From: Eonycteris spelaea
Lineage: Eukaryota; Chordata; Mammalia; Chiroptera; Pteropodidae
NCBI GenBank assembly: GCA_003508835.1
Contig: PUFA01000034.1
Span: forward strand, 7,342,501-7,406,500
DNA: 64,000 nucleotides
Direction of reading: 5' to 3'
The translations under genes were made by a program, and so were the position numbers. Numbering within the stretch: the first letter of the stretch is position 1; each line of letters begins with the position of its first letter. The notes under the pieces were generated by a model that was not told the origin of the DNA, searched no databases, and saw only the letters and a program-made list of their open reading frames with translations. Of the stretch, positions 1 through 12,019 are shown piece by piece.

Positions 1-1034
1 TACCTACTATATGCAGGGTGTTTATCAAGAAACATGGTCAAGCAAAAGAAAACATTTTACTTAAGGAAAAATGAAACCACAGAACAATTTTCTACCCCTT
101 CCTATTGCCAGCTGTACAAGAGGATTTCAACTGCTCCCAGAGGGAGCCCAGTTTCAATTATTTAGACTTATGTTTGATCTAGTTTAACTAACCTACTTTT
201 AGTGGGCCTGGGGTTGGAAGGAGGAGAGAGATGCAAAGGATAAGATTTTTCTATAGGGTGCTTTTGCGATAATTCAAAACACATAATGATTCATCAAAGA
301 TTACTGATATGCAAGATTCCTAAGCAGTAGTAAATATTTAAAACTTGATAGAAACGAAATTAGAAGCAGGAATTAAGTTCTCTAATCCTTTCACCTGCTC
401 TGATGCAATGGGAAAGCTTAATGAGAGAAACCCTTGGATATTTGCTGATGGTGCACTTGTGTGCTTCCATTACTGAAACCCATGGAGGGAGTAATTTTTC
501 AAATTGACATTCACTTTTGAAAATGCTTTAATGTGTTTAGAATAAATCCAACAAATGTAAAGAACGCATTTATTTTAAAGGAGATGAGCAGCAATAAGCT
601 GATTTATGCCATGAGAATAATTTTATCTTAGCAAATGTCTTCTGCATATCATCTGCAAAGCTTTTGCTAAAAATAAGGTCTTGAGGAACGAACTCGAATT
701 ACTTTTTTTTCAACATGTAGTAATCTTCAAAATACTAGAGCTAAAGGGAATTTGACCAGAGTACTGGTTCCTGTGTTCTTTGTAAATTGAGTTGCATTAA
801 TTCAACAAATTGTTTCAACCAAAACAAGCCCTGTATCTGTAGACATAGAACACAGGATGATCTATTTAGTAAGAACTGATGATTAGGATTAATAATTTAC
901 TAATGGGGTTCATCTTTGGTGCCTTGCCACTCAGAAAATAGTAAGATGCTGATTCTCCAGCCCTAATTTTGTGACACGGACCATGGAGATGCATTTTTAG
1001 CTGTGGTTCCAGGCAGAGTTGAGGGGTGGAGTCA
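1..1034. other. Unassigned AT-rich sequence
   Basis: No gene, splice-bounded exon or repeat family is recognised. The 76-codon minus-strand frame at 866-1096 has no domain or protein-like motif and runs into the MIR. Confidence 0.5.
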
Positions 1035-1195
1035 GAAGTGCTTTGACTCTTCCCTTCCCAGCTGGATGGTCTTGAGCAAGGTGCCTTATTCCTCACTGAG
1101 GCTCAGTTAATGCATCTAGTAAAAGTGGAACCTACTTCAAAGAGATATCAATGTGTGTCAAGTGAAATAATGTATTTGAAAGGACTTATAACATC
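1035..1195 (+). repeat. MIR SINE fragment
   Basis: The stretch follows the MIR core in order: a decayed copy of the 'gtgaccttgggcaagt' segment near 1065-1085, 'ctgaggctcagtt' near 1097-1109, then 'gtggaacctacttc' and a decayed 'gtgaaataatgtatttgaaa' tail. MIR is an ancient tRNA-derived SINE shared by all mammals, so the low identity is expected. The 5' tRNA-like part is very weak. Confidence 0.6.
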
Positions 1196-1529
1196 ATAAA
1201 CTGTAAAATTAATAAGAGTTGTTGATTTGGTATTATACTAAGTTATTTTAAACTCTTGTTTCATTTTTTTCCCCCAATTTTTCAAAAAGGTGGTTTAGGT
1301 TAAACAATTTAGCAGCTTAGAAAGGATAAACATCTCTCAAGTTATCATTGTGTATCTTAAGAGAGGAATCTATTAAAGTCTATCTGTGTACTTTCTGAGG
1401 ACACAAAGAGAAGATCATTTCAAGAAATGAGGTGACAGTAAGCTAATGACAAAGTGTGTAGCTCATACGTCTTAGTAAGAGTACTACAGTTCAAAAAAAA
1501 ACAAGAACACATACCAGATTTGTGAAAAT

Positions 1530-2205
1530 TTGACAGTATATTTGAACAGACTCATCATCAAAGACATACAGTAGAAAATAAACAAGAAAAAAATACTCCA
1601 TATCATTAGTCATCAGGGACTAATAATAAAAATAATTAAAAATAAAATAAAATAACACTATACTCTCACCTAAAGAGCTAAATTTAAGAATTACTTTTAA
1701 CACCAAACTCTGACAAGAATTTAAAGCAGCCAGAATTCTTATACATTGCTTGAAGGCACATAAAATTGTAGTATCATTACAAATCAGCATTTCAAAAACT
1801 TATAAACAGCCCAGATACTATCAATAGAAGGTTGGGTGAAATGTGGACTAATCATGTAGTAATAAAAAGAAACAAACTATTAATATGTACAACAAAAGAG
1901 CTGAATCTTAAATACAACATGCTTAGTGAAAAAGAGCCTTATAAAGGTACGCATACCATAAAACTCCATTCACGTGATGACCTAAAACCTATCTAAGCTA
2001 AAAATAACCAGAACAGTAGTTTTTGGCAGGTGTAAGGTGGAGATTGACAGGAAAGAGGCATGAGGAAACTTTCTGAGGTGATGAAGGAGTATGAATTACA
2101 CAAGCGAATACATTTCTTAAAACTCAGCAAATGTAAGTTAAATTAAGATTTGTGCATTTTATTGTATCTAAATTTCACATCAAAATAAAAAATAATTCCA
2201 AACAA
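1530..2205 (+). mobile_element. LINE-1 3' end (ORF2 tail plus 3' UTR)
   Basis: In order the segment matches the end of old L1M elements: 'cattagtcatcaggga' near 1602-1617, a decayed 'cttatacattgct' block near 1738, 'gttgggtgaaatgtgg', 'aacaaactattaatatg', the 'gatgacc' 3' UTR area, 'ggcatgaggaaactttctgaggtgatg' in pieces near 2058-2085, and a final 'caaaataaaaaataa'. ORF2 is broken by stops throughout, so it codes for nothing. The copy is 5' truncated, as usual for L1. Confidence 0.75.
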
Positions 2206-2309
2206 ATCTTGAGCTGTCATTAAAATATGCACACCAAAGTATTTGAAGAAAGGTGTACTGATACCTGTGATCTATGAAATGCATTAAACATAAGATGGCT
2301 CGATGAATG

Positions 2310-2464
2310 ACTAGACACATGAATAGAGATGCGACAAAACAAGCATGGTAAAATGTGGAATCTGTGAGTTGGGTGTATCAATGTCTACCGTGATTTTTTT
2401 TTTCAATTTTACTATCTATATATTTGAAATCTTTCAAGATAAAATTTTGGGAAAAAAAAAAACC
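2310..2464 (+). mobile_element. LINE-1 3' terminus with poly(A)
   Basis: The sequence 'gacaaaacaagcatggtaaa', 'gggtgtatcaatgtctac' and 'tttgaaatctttcaagataaa' is the closing part of an L1M-type 3' UTR, followed by an A-run at about 2453-2463. It belongs to a different L1 subfamily from the copy just upstream and is probably a separate insertion. The 67-codon frame at 2345-2548 is an accident of this non-coding tail. Confidence 0.65.
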
Positions 2465-3704
2465 CATAAAATACACCTAGCTATGCTGCCATTTGTAAAT
2501 ACTCTTCTAAGGTCTTGCCTTGCAGTCCGTTTCTGTCTCAGATGGTGATAAACCAATACAATTAGGACTTCTCCCTTGAAAAATATGAATAAATGACCCA
2601 AGAAATGGTGGATTTCCAGAGATCAAGTTTTATTTCGAGGACTGCTGGGCTTCATGTTTCTCTAAAAGGCTTATCATGTATTCCAGTCTGAGACACACTG
2701 GAACCAAGAATGACTCCTTGCCTATTTGAGACAAACGTCTGTCCCTTCTCTCTCATTTCCTGATGAGTTCACACAGTAAAACGCTACCAGCGAAGGCCAT
2801 CTAGACGTGCCTCTTCTCTGACACTTGAATAAGATTTCATAAATAGCTACTTCATGTGTCAATACATGTGCATCAATTTAGTACAATATTAAATGAGTGT
2901 CACTGTATCCTGGAAGCCAGCCAAATGCCCAGCAATTTGTAAGTGGCCCTGTACTCAGCAAATGTTTATGAGAGGAGCTCTGGCCTGACCGTGGCCCAGG
3001 TGCTGAAGAAGACCAATGGCTCCAAAGAATACTTAATAAATGAATAAATAACTTGCAATAAGTGCATCTTAGATCTCATGTAAATGTTACCCTGGACTTT
3101 ATATTTTACTTTGTAGAGATCTCAAAAACCCAAGAGATGAATAAATAGAATGAAGGATGTGGCTGGACACATGGAGATTAGTCATTCTGAATTCCTGACT
3201 TTACAGATGGCAATTACCTACTAAAGGCACGATATTCCGGAACGGGTATTTATAACCTTAAAAAAGTTAAGTCACCATTTTTGTCAGAATGAAACATTTG
3301 TCGGGTGTAGAGAGTAATTTACGTTTTTCAATACACACAGTAGGGAAAAAAATCTGTTATAGAAGAAACATCATCACAAATGTTTTCTTAAAATCCAATG
3401 TAATGTGAGCAGGGGGGATATCTTGCTTTTTACCAACCAGGAAAAAGTTGCTGTCTAACAATTCAGTTTGGAATAATTAGCCTCCAAGAGCCTGAGATTT
3501 AGAAATGTTGCCCCTAACTCTCATTAACTTTAATTGAGTTTATAGTGCAAGTAGAAAAAAAAAGAGAAGGGTAAGCACAGTACTTCCTTTTAAAATTAAA
3601 TTTAGGGGAATTCAAGAATAACAGCCTCTTGTTGACCTGGTTTTCCTTCTGAAGTCATTCCTACCATTTATGTACGACCATTTCACATCATTAACTTTTA
3701 TAAT
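2465..3704. other. Unassigned sequence
   Basis: No gene is seen. A weak MIR or L2 tail may lie near 2950-3050 ('cagcaaatgttt' and 'acttaataaatgaataaata'), but it is too decayed to call. The rest is plain AT-rich DNA. Confidence 0.45.
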
Positions 3705-3739
3705 TTTATTTATTTATTTGTTTGTTTGTTTGTTTTTTT
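3705..3739 (+). repeat. (TTTA)n(TTTG)n simple repeat
   Basis: Three TTTA units run straight into four TTTG units and a T-run. Such tracts often mark the reverse-strand tail of a retroposon, but no body is recognisable to the right. Confidence 0.8.
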
Positions 3740-4356
3740 GCCACAGCGCATTTATCCTTTCAGGGCTTCTCATTTATAGACCTCTAAAATTATTTCTGAA
3801 TGGCTAATTACTTCCCAGTAGCCCTATTCCCTCTGAAGTCAAGCTTTGTCATTACCACTCACTAACTGTTTCTCCCCGTCCATTTCCTTCTCCTAGAGTT
3901 TCACCCATGCTTCCTGACTTTCCTGAATGAGACACTACGTGAATATAATTATTGATTGCCTCATTCCAGCTATTCCAAAGAGACTTGCATTTTTTTTCAC
4001 ATAAATGTATATATTGTACTAAGTACCACAGAAGAAAATCTCTACATTGAAATCTGAACCTTAACTTGCGGAATTTTATCAAGTAAAACAATCCTGGTAA
4101 GACAGATACTGGTATAAGATGGAGGCTGAGGGAGCCAAGGAGGACAGAGTCTCTTGTCATTTTTCATAATACACACCCTTCCTTTATTCAAAACCCTTTG
4201 GTCTCTTGAGTTTCCTACTAACGTAGTTAATAGACATTTCCCGTCAATGTTACATTTCCTTAAAATCATTAAAAAGTTTCCAACACATAGAAAAGTCTAG
4301 AAAAAAATTAGTTCAATTTCCAAGATGGTCAAAATTTAATATTTTCTCACTATTGC
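3740..4356. other. Unassigned sequence
   Basis: Overlapping minus-strand frames of 102 and 75 codons (3852-4269) occur here, but they lack any recognisable motif and have no coding neighbours. No repeat family was identified. Confidence 0.4.
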
Positions 4357-4940
4357 TTATTTTCATTTTCTATTGCTGTGTAATGAATTATCACAAACCT
4401 AGTGGCTTAAAACAAGAGAAATCTATTATCTCATAATTTCTGTAGATTAGAAGTCTGATCTGATGTGACCAGTTTCTCTGCTCAGGTGCCCCAAGGTTGA
4501 AATCAAGATGTGGGCTGGGCTGAGTCCTTGTCTGGAGAGTTTGGGGAAGAGAAAATTCTTTTTCCAAGCTCATCCTTATTGTTGGCAGACTTTAGTCCCT
4601 TGCAGTAATAGGACTGGGGTTCCCAATTCCTTGCTGGCTGTCAGGTTGTCTGCATTCCTTGCCATGTAGCTCTGTCCTCTTCAAGCCACAGTGGTACATA
4701 TAGCATCTTTCTTGTGCTTTCAATCTCTGACTTCCTGTCTCTGACCACAAGACCCAGATTTAAAGGGCATGCATGACTAAATCAAGCAGGCCCACCCACA
4801 TAATCTCCCTTTCTAAAAGTCAACCTAGACTATTTTAGCTAATCTAAAAAAATACATCACCTTCATTATCCCAGGGATTATGCAGGACATGTTTAGGGAT
4901 CTGGGGTCATAGGGATGGTCTAAAAATTCTGCCTACCACA
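4357..4940 (-). mobile_element. MaLR/ERVL-type solitary LTR (MLT1-related)
   Basis: Read on the plus strand, the segment begins 'ttctattgctgtgtaatgaa' with 'cacaaacctagtggcttaaa' just after, passes 'aagtctgatctgatgtgac', 'ttgttggcagactttagtcc' and 'ttccttgctggctgtcaggt', and ends 'ctgcctaccaca'. This is the reverse complement of a family of ancient mammalian LTRs, related to MLT1, with which it shares the end motif (locally 'agtggcttaaaacaa'). At about 580 bp it is close to a complete LTR. No internal retroviral sequence flanks it, so it is a solo LTR. The exact subfamily is not determined. Confidence 0.6.
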
Positions 4941-5429
4941 CTGCAGCAATTTCTTGATGTGAAGCAAACTTGAAACTGGCCTCCATACATGGAGAGCAAG
5001 GAGAGACTAGAAAAAGAGGCAGACCACTCCAGATGGGTAGGTGGCAGGTGTAATAAGCGAGGGAACCTATTAGGCACAAGACTTAACATAGGTGGCCGTA
5101 ATATAAGTAGAGTTCCAACTCACCTGCAGAATCCTAAAAGTTTATAAAGAGGCCTTACCTAGATCTAGTCATGTATACCATACAGATGGTCTCAACTCAC
5201 CTTACTCTGTCAAGGCTGCATCCTTGAAAGTGACTCCCACTGTGGAAACAGTGGGCAACACATATATTCCATGGACAGGGTAGGGGTGAGGAGCTTCTGA
5301 TTCTTTGGGTCTAGCTTGAGGGTCAACCTGCAAGGCATCACAGAGACAGTCATGTCTGTTGATGGCCTCCTCCAATATTTCTTAAATAATATAATACATC
5401 ACATTTGAAATAAACAGAGAAGTCCTGTA
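4941..5429. other. Unassigned sequence
   Basis: No family is recognised. The stretch around 5130-5270 is more GC-rich than its surroundings and could be an old LTR or retroviral internal fragment, but I cannot name it. Confidence 0.35.
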
Positions 5430-5600
5430 GGGATCAACATGAATAAATCATAAAAACGACATTTAAGTGGAAAAAGCAAGTTTAGGAGGATATGGCTAGT
5501 GAAATACCATTTATGTAAATTTAATAAATGTGTTTATGTACCTATATAAAACATACATGAGATAAGTGGAGCAAATGCAAAATATAGGGTTTACTTGGTA
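5430..5600 (+). mobile_element. LINE-1 3' UTR fragment
   Basis: 'taagtggaaaaagcaagttt', 'aggaggatatggctag' and 'gaaataccatttatgtaaat' follow an old L1 3' UTR in the sense direction. Both ends are eroded. Confidence 0.5.
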
Positions 5601-5867
5601 CTTAAATGTTGCTGAGTGCACAATTTTCCTATAGCACATTCCAGAGCCCAGAGCTCTCACTGGCTACTGACAATCTCAGGTGTACTGATTGGATATTCAC
5701 AGAACGATGGTTGCATAAAAGGGAGATCCCGAAGACATTCTCCATCAGTCTCCTTTGCAACCCCTTTCTCATTGGCTATGAAATGGCCTTAGTCTTCAGG
5801 TTCAGCTTTCCTGTAACACTGAGCATCCTGATGTCTGAGCTTCATGGGGTCTGAAATTCTCTGAATT

Positions 5868-5922
5868 ATTTGGTGTCCCTAAATGCTTGCCACATATTAG
5901 GGGCTCAATAAATTAGAGACTT
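5868..5922 (+). repeat. L2 or MIR 3' tail
   Basis: 'gcttgccacatattaggggc' leading into 'tcaataaat' is the shared 3' end of L2 and MIR (the L2-like tail that L2 reverse transcriptase recognises). With only the tail left, the two families cannot be told apart. Confidence 0.5.
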
Positions 5923-6279
5923 GCATCGCTTGCAGTTTCCCGAGATTATAACTTTAGCCTGATTTGACCCAAATATTGGCTGTATTGTCATTTATTTTTC
6001 AGGTGAATTAAAATAGTAACCATCTCACTAACATTAGTGTGCCCTTTCAACGACAGGGAAACCGAAATGTGGCAATGATCCTTAAATGCTATTGGCAATT
6101 GAAAAGCAGAGCAATTCAGGAGACCAACCACTTAGCTAGCAAAATCTAAGTTATTTTGTATTTTACTTGGCTCACTCAGATAATTTATTAAGGCATAAAA
6201 CACCACTAAAGTTTTGAATCACCGTTTTACATTTGAAACATGGTACACAGTTGCATATTGATTTGCTGTAACTGAATTA

Positions 6280-6345
6280 CTATGGCTCCCAGTGCCCAGG
6301 TGGCTAGGCATAGTGCAGGCACTTAATAAACTGTTATATTAATTA
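6280..6345 (+). repeat. L2 or MIR 3' tail
   Basis: 'ctaggcatagtgcaggcact' followed by 'taataaactgt' matches the common L2/MIR terminus. Nothing upstream is clear enough to choose the family. Confidence 0.45.
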
Positions 6346-6494
6346 ATAAATAAAGCAATATTATATTTTGCAAATGGTTGACTTGATTTCAAATTATTGA
6401 AGGTAAGGTCAGTATCATTAACTATTCTTTCCATCAAATAAATAATAAAAAATCATGCTTTCTAAATATGAAATAAGGTACTTTATATAACTTC

Positions 6495-6565
6495 TATAAG
6501 ATAATAGATGTAAGTATATAATACAGTGCTTGACATTTAATAAGTCTTCAGTAAATGTTACTTCT
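6495..6565 (+). repeat. MIR 3' portion
   Basis: 'atacagtgcttgacatttaa' and 'taagtcttcagtaaatgtta' correspond to the MIR terminus 'acagtgcctggcacatag...gctcaataaatgtt'. Confidence 0.55.
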
Positions 6566-8139
6566 CTTCTTTTCTCTAATTAGAAATATTTAACATATCA
6601 AAAACATAATTTCTCTCACTTTCCATTTTACCCCATTTTCCTTTAATTAAAATAATCTTTTCCCTCTATGAGTTATTATAGTTTGCCTATTTTCTTTTAT
6701 TTTTAAATTCCTTATATGCTTTCCAAAACTAAGTCATCAAACTATAATAACACATTTGCAAAACTGGATAATTAACTTGGTCCATGTTTTCAAAATGATT
6801 CATGGTATTCATGTCAATTTGCTTGTCTTATTCAAATTGAATTCAACTTTGATTCACAAAATAGCTGTACAGAGGATTATATTAAAGCTTCAGTTACTAG
6901 TTGTAGTAGAGGTGGCCAAAACAGCTACAATTAAGGAACACAGTAAAATTAAAAATAATTAATTTTATAATTAAAAAGTATTGTGCAGTTATTGGTACCT
7001 CCACTTAAGTCGGGGAACAAATTTAAGCACACTCAGCAGGAATATGTGACCTAAAACTGAGGATTTTCACATTGCGCAAAAAATATCATGGTATTTATGG
7101 GAAATCTTGTTATTCCATGCACTTGTGCAACTAATCAATCTAATAAGTAGTGGGAATAACTACCAAATTGGAAGAAACATGTACATCTTGATTACAATGT
7201 GGTTCTTCTGTTATATTTATGTCAAGGCATCATTATCATCATTCGTGTTCTTTTTTCTGGCATTCAGCATTTCCATTTTAAGGTCCTATTCAGCCACTAA
7301 TACCCCATTACAAAGAAGCCTATTGGCTAAAATTGGTATTTATACAGGCAATAAGCTTAGCAGCATATTTTCTAAGTGATGATCAAATTTAGTCCCTCGA
7401 AATGATACTCTTTGATGGCTCTATTCTGCCTGTTTTGCTATGGATTATATTATGCGTGATTACAACAGCAAGTACATGCAAATGCATTTTCAGGTCTCTT
7501 AATAAATGCACTTATTAACGAGTATTGCAGCCATATTCCCGCTCACAGACCTAAGCATTTTATTGTCATGCACCTTAACGCACTATCCTGCTTGCCATTG
7601 CTCAATGTGGCATACCTTTTACTTATAGAGAAATCATCTGAAATATTAAGAAAGCATTATCCGATATAAAAAAATAGTGACCTACTCTCAAACGTAATGT
7701 TTCAGTAACACTGAATAGGTTGCTTAGAATTAACTTCTGTCAATTACTAGAATGTGATTGGAGAAATGAAGATGAAAAAGAAGAAAAGATAACAAAAGTG
7801 TATAAACCATTCTTATCAATTGTCTGCGGCTTAACTACCCCTCCCCACCCCCGTATCAATCACAGCATGGGGTAAGAGTGATTCCAGAACATCTCACTTG
7901 TTATTTTCTACAAGGTTGGAGGTTGGTAACAGGGGATCTGAGGGGATCTGTGAAAAAAAATACAAAAACAGGAAAGATCTCACTTGAGAAAAAACGACAT
8001 GCAATTCAACTATGTTGACTTAGTAATCAGCTACTAATCTAGCAACTACTATATCTAGGAACTGTATGAAACATCAGAGGTAAAATCACAAATCACTACC
8101 ACTGCCATTATAATAATAATAAATAAAGACGACTTGATG
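6566..8139. other. Unassigned AT-rich sequence
   Basis: Two short plus-strand frames (68 codons at 6756, 90 codons at 7107) show no motif, and their composition is that of AT-rich non-coding DNA. No repeat is recognised. Confidence 0.45.
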
Positions 8140-8248
8140 CTATATATTGGACGCTTCATAATTGTTAAGTACTTTACCACATGCTTTTAATACCTCTCAA
8201 ACATCTAAGAAGTAAATACTAGACCTAACTCCATTTTATCAGATGGAA
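8140..8248 (-). repeat. MIR fragment, minus strand
   Basis: 'gttaagtactttaccacatg', 'cttttaatacctctcaaaca' and 'ccattttatcagatgga' are the reverse complement of the MIR 3' half. It abuts an oppositely oriented MIR immediately to the right. Confidence 0.6.
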
Positions 8249-8412
8249 CTGGGTTCTAGCTGCATGATTCTCTCTGTCCTTCAGTTTACTCATCTGAGAA
8301 ATGAGAACAAATAATGCCAAACTCATAGGGCTATCACAATGATTAAATAAACAAACAAATAAATAAGGAAAATACTTTGAAGAGTGCACAGCATGTACTA
8401 AGTACTATATTA
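8249..8412 (+). repeat. MIR fragment, plus strand
   Basis: 'ctgtccttcagtttactcat', 'ctgagaaatgagaacaaata', 'catagggctatcacaatgat' and 'gagtgcacagcatgtactaa' follow the MIR core and tail. An (AAAC/AAAT)n run at about 8344-8366 interrupts it. Confidence 0.75.
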
Positions 8413-8529
8413 GGATTTAAGTGTGTAAGTTGAATGAGTGATCAAACCATGCTGAAAATATAAACATAATTTGTTTTATTTATATACATATTCATAGCAA
8501 AGAGCTTATGCCTAAAATGTAAATAATCT

Positions 8530-8660
8530 CTGGATGGGGAGGTGAGGATAGAGTACCATTATAGCCAGTTTCTTCTTAATGTTTTCAGCATTCTCCAAAT
8601 TTTTAAAATTAACATGAACTCTTTTACTTATTAATGTAAACATTTAGTAGTTACAAAAGA
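8530..8660 (+). mobile_element. LINE-1 3' UTR fragment
   Basis: 'cattatagccagtttcttct', 'tttcagcattctccaaattt' and 'taacatgaactcttttac' resemble the end of an old L1 3' UTR. It lies just before a second, different L1 tail. Confidence 0.45.
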
Positions 8661-8838
8661 AAATGGGGGCATATGTATGGATAAAGGGGGTTAAATATAT
8701 GGTGACTGAAGGAAATTTAACTTAGAGTGGTGAACGTGCAATGTAATATACATATAACATACTATTGAATTGTACACTTGAATACCGAGTGATTTCATTA
8801 CCCAATGTCACCTCAATAATTTTAATAAAAAGTTCAAC
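8661..8838 (+). mobile_element. LINE-1 3' terminus, Laurasiatheria/bat-like type
   Basis: 'atggtgactgaaggaaattt', 'agagtggtgaacgtgcaatg', 'gaattgtacacttgaa' and 'ccaatgtcacctcaataatt' match the L1 3' end I associate with bats and related orders. A second copy of the same type lies at 53625-53768. Only the terminal part is present, so the insertion was strongly 5' truncated. Confidence 0.7.
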
Positions 8839-10009
8839 AAAATAAACTGATATCAGAAGTAATTTGCTTTTTTCCTTGAATCTGAAAATAAATAAAGTTA
8901 CCTTAATAGGATATTTCTAAACATGAAACAATTTCTTCGAATCACCTACTCCCTCATTTGCCTGAGTTTGTCTAACATAATATGTGAAATGGCATTTTTG
9001 CACATTATCAAGTACATTGTGAAGTGAAATAAAACTCATTTCCAAAATAAAAGTTTTTCTTCTGAAATTAATTTTGAAAATAAATATACACTCTTTATTA
9101 CAACTCATTTCCCCTCAGTAATGCAAAGATTAAGAAAGTTCTATTATTTCATGCCTGCAAGATGAGTATCTCAGCAACTACGGATATGCCAGGAATAACT
9201 GTAATAAACCAAAATGAAAAACTGGGCCCGATAGCATCTTCAGTTCCCTTTTGAAGTACATGCCAAGCCAAGACGAGTTCATATCCAAGGTATCTTCTCT
9301 ACCAAACACATTGGAGCACCCGAGAGACAAAATGAACCTAAATTCGATAAACATGTATTAACTCGTTGACCAAAGGTAAGGATTGATTTTCTCCATCCAT
9401 ACCACACTGCAAGGCACTGTTTCACTCTGTAAGGAATTCAAAGGGGCAGGCAACCCAGATTCTGCATCCTTGAAACCTGGAACCAGTTAAGAAATTTGTA
9501 TTCAAGTAGATAACAACAGATTTAGCAAAGGAGAATCAGTGAGTAAATGGTCGCTTTCCACAAAGAAACAAAATAATAATTTTTTTTGAGAATTTATACA
9601 AAGTAGCCTGGCAATCTATCCACTACTAGATCAATATCATGACCCCAGATATACCTTCTCCTCATATGTTATTCTTTTGTATGTGTAGCTTGTATATGCT
9701 ATTATATTGTTCCACCTCCTCCAAGAATTAGGACACTATTTTTCTATAAAATATATGATCTATGGCTGGAGTGTGGAAAGGCGGTGAATGGCAGTTTACT
9801 TGTAAATTTCTCTTTTTATGGCACTGCTTTGACACCCACTTTAGTAGATTAATTTCAGGTATGCAGGTTCAATTCTCTCAACCCAAAAACTTAGGATAAA
9901 TTTCTCACATAAAAACTTTTCCTGGAGTTGGCAGTACATGATCTGGGCAGGCAGTTTAGAGCATTTTCATTTGGCAGTGTTCCTCCAATTTGTACCAATA
10001 TAGCACGCT
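8839..10009. other. Unassigned AT-rich sequence
   Basis: No gene and no repeat family was recognised. The 63-codon minus frame at 8917-9108 has no supporting feature. Confidence 0.45.
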
Positions 10010-10215
10010 TTGTTTAGACATTTAGAATGCGTGATGCACTTCTACCCACATTAACTCATTTGATACACACACTAGCTGTGCGGAAAGTATGTTATTCTAT
10101 TATCCACCTGCCCCCAATTTACAGATGAGGAAAACGGGGCTTTAGGAGGTCACTAGACTTGCTCACGCTCACAGGTTGAGACACGAGGCCAATTGCGAGG
10201 AATCCTGTCTTGATC
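10010..10215 (-). repeat. MIR, nearly full length, minus strand
   Basis: 'cacattaactcatttgatac', 'atttacagatgaggaaaacg', 'gctcacgctcacaggttgag' and 'aggccaattgcgaggaatcc' cover most of the MIR reverse complement, from the tail to the tRNA-like end. It is one of the better preserved MIR copies here. Confidence 0.8.
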
Positions 10216-10439
10216 CCTGGGCAAAAAAACAAAAGGGTTACATTTACCTGCACAATTAAAAATAAAGCATTTTTAAATTAAAAAAAAAGTCACCAAGTCA
10301 CTTTAATATGTTTTGAAGCACAGATCATAATGGCACAGTTATTACATGTTTTACAACTCCCCAAATTTTTCCTGAAGCTAATCTTTTTTCCATTTTATTT
10401 TTTATTTTTAATATTTTTTTCTTAATCCCTTTCACCTTT

Positions 10440-11110
10440 TTTTTTTTTTTCAGCCAACCCCACAACTCCTCTTCCATCTGGTAAACATCAATTTGTTCTC
10501 TATATTATGAGATTGTTTTGGTTTTATTTTATCTTGTTTTTTAGATTCTACATAAAAGTGAAATCATATAGTGTTTGTCTTCCTCTGTCTCACTTATTTT
10601 ACTTGTCATAATACCCTCCAGGACTAACCATATTGCTGCAAATGGCAGGATTTCATTCTTTTTTATGGTCAAGTACTATTCCACTCTATATATGTACCAC
10701 ATCTTTATCCAATTATCTATCAATGGGAATTTAAGTTGCTTCCACACCTTGGTTATTATAAATAATGCTGCAATGAACATAAGGGTGCATATATCCTTCC
10801 AAGTCTTTGTTTTGGATTTCTTTGGATAAATACCCAGAAATGGAATTTCTAGATCATATAGTAGTCTATTTTTAGTTTTTAATTTTTTGAGGACTCTCCA
10901 TACTGGTTTCCATAGTGGTCTCATCAATTTGCCATCCCACGAACAGTTCCCTTTTCTCCACATCCTTGCCAATACTTGTTTGTAGATTTATTGGTAATAG
11001 TCATTCTGACAGGTATGAGGTGACATCTCATTGTGATTTTGATTTGCATTTCCCTGATGATTAGTGACATGAAAATCTTTTCATGGCGGTTCATACGTCC
11101 TTTCGAGTTA
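10440..11110 (-). mobile_element. LINE-1 fragment (ORF2 C-terminus and 3' UTR), antisense
   Basis: A T-run at 10438-10450 opens the antisense tail. 'agtgaaatcatatagtgttt', 'ccatattgctgcaaatggca', 'ataatgctgcaatgaacata', 'taaatacccagaaatggaat' and 'atttgcatttccctgatgat' then follow in the order of the L1 ORF2 end read in reverse. The minus strand still reads as ORF2p C-terminus over 98 codons. It is a 5'-truncated, moderately old L1M-class copy and cannot retrotranspose. Confidence 0.92.
10676..10972 (-). pseudogene. LINE-1 ORF2p C-terminal remnant
   Basis: This frame of 98 residues is recognisably the cysteine-rich C-terminal region of L1 ORF2p, downstream of endonuclease and reverse transcriptase. 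Visible family signatures are RPLWKPVWRVLKKLK (residues 18-32), IPFLGIYPK (43-51), MFIAALF (65-71) and WIKMWYIY (88-95). The catalytic domains are absent, so the peptide would have no enzyme activity. The apparent start codon is internal to the original protein. It is listed as a relic, not a gene. Confidence 0.9.
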
Positions 11111-11704
11111 ATCTTGTGTTGACTTCTAACCTAGAAATTCTCTAAACACTATGTCAGACCTTGAGTTTTACAAATATGAATATTGAGAAAGCCTTGAAAA
11201 ACACTGGAATCTAAAGACATCCCCAACTCAAGGTGTTTGTCTTGATATACTCCTTAATGTGAGAAAATGGTTGGCAATGTTGTTATGACATTGAGGCTCA
11301 GGTATAATTTTAAGTTACATCTAGCAAACATCCTGCTCTCATTCTAAAGAGTAAGCTTCCAAGTATTGCTCCCGATTAAGACTGATATGTAGATGCCTTA
11401 TTCACAGTGCTCTTGGGGTCTCAATGATATCTTTTAATGTGTTTAGATGTTTCAGCATCAGCAGAATAGTTACTATCACCTTAGAGTTCATTGAAGAAGC
11501 CATGTCATCTCACGGTTCCTGGCTTTTGTCTAATCTGCTCATCTACCTACTTCTCATTATTATTATCATGAATGATAAACCCTTCACCATTAAAATGTCA
11601 GTTCAGACATTATCTGCCTCAGTCCAAATGCTCACCATTGTGTCTTGGATTACCGATACCCTTAAATGTTCCTATGCAACTCTATGTTTTCCTCTTTATT
11701 CATC
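11111..11704. other. Unassigned sequence
   Basis: No repeat is recognised. The 94-codon plus frame beginning at 11424 has no motif. Confidence 0.4.
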
Positions 11705-12000
11705 ATGATTTTATTCATTCATTCATTCATTCATTCAATATTTACCAAAATGTTTTCTCCATGCTAGTCACTATTAGAAACACAGAGATACAAAAGAGAA
11801 CAAAGGTCACTGTCCCCATAAAATTTACAGTCTAGTGGAAGAAGATCTTGAATACATAAGAAAAATGATGGATAATATTATTAAAATTATATGAAATAAA
11901 AGGCAAATAAAAGATGATGAGATTTGTGATAGAATACAAGTGGTTGAGGAATTATATAAATGGTGTTAGAAAAGGCTATTCAAGAATAAATCTGAATTAA
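11705..12000 (-). repeat. L2 LINE 3' fragment, minus strand
   Basis: A (TTCA)n start at 11710-11737 is followed by 'caatatttaccaaaatgttt', 'gctagtcactattagaaaca', 'agagatacaaaagagaacaa' and 'aaatttacagtctagtggaa', the reverse complement of the L2 3' end. The more distal part is weak. Confidence 0.7.
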
Positions 12001-12019
12001 GAGATGTGATGAATGAGAC

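Noticed and set aside
10676..10972. A possible small gene of 98 codons on the minus strand
   Set aside because: It is the C-terminal part of LINE-1 ORF2p inside a truncated antisense L1.
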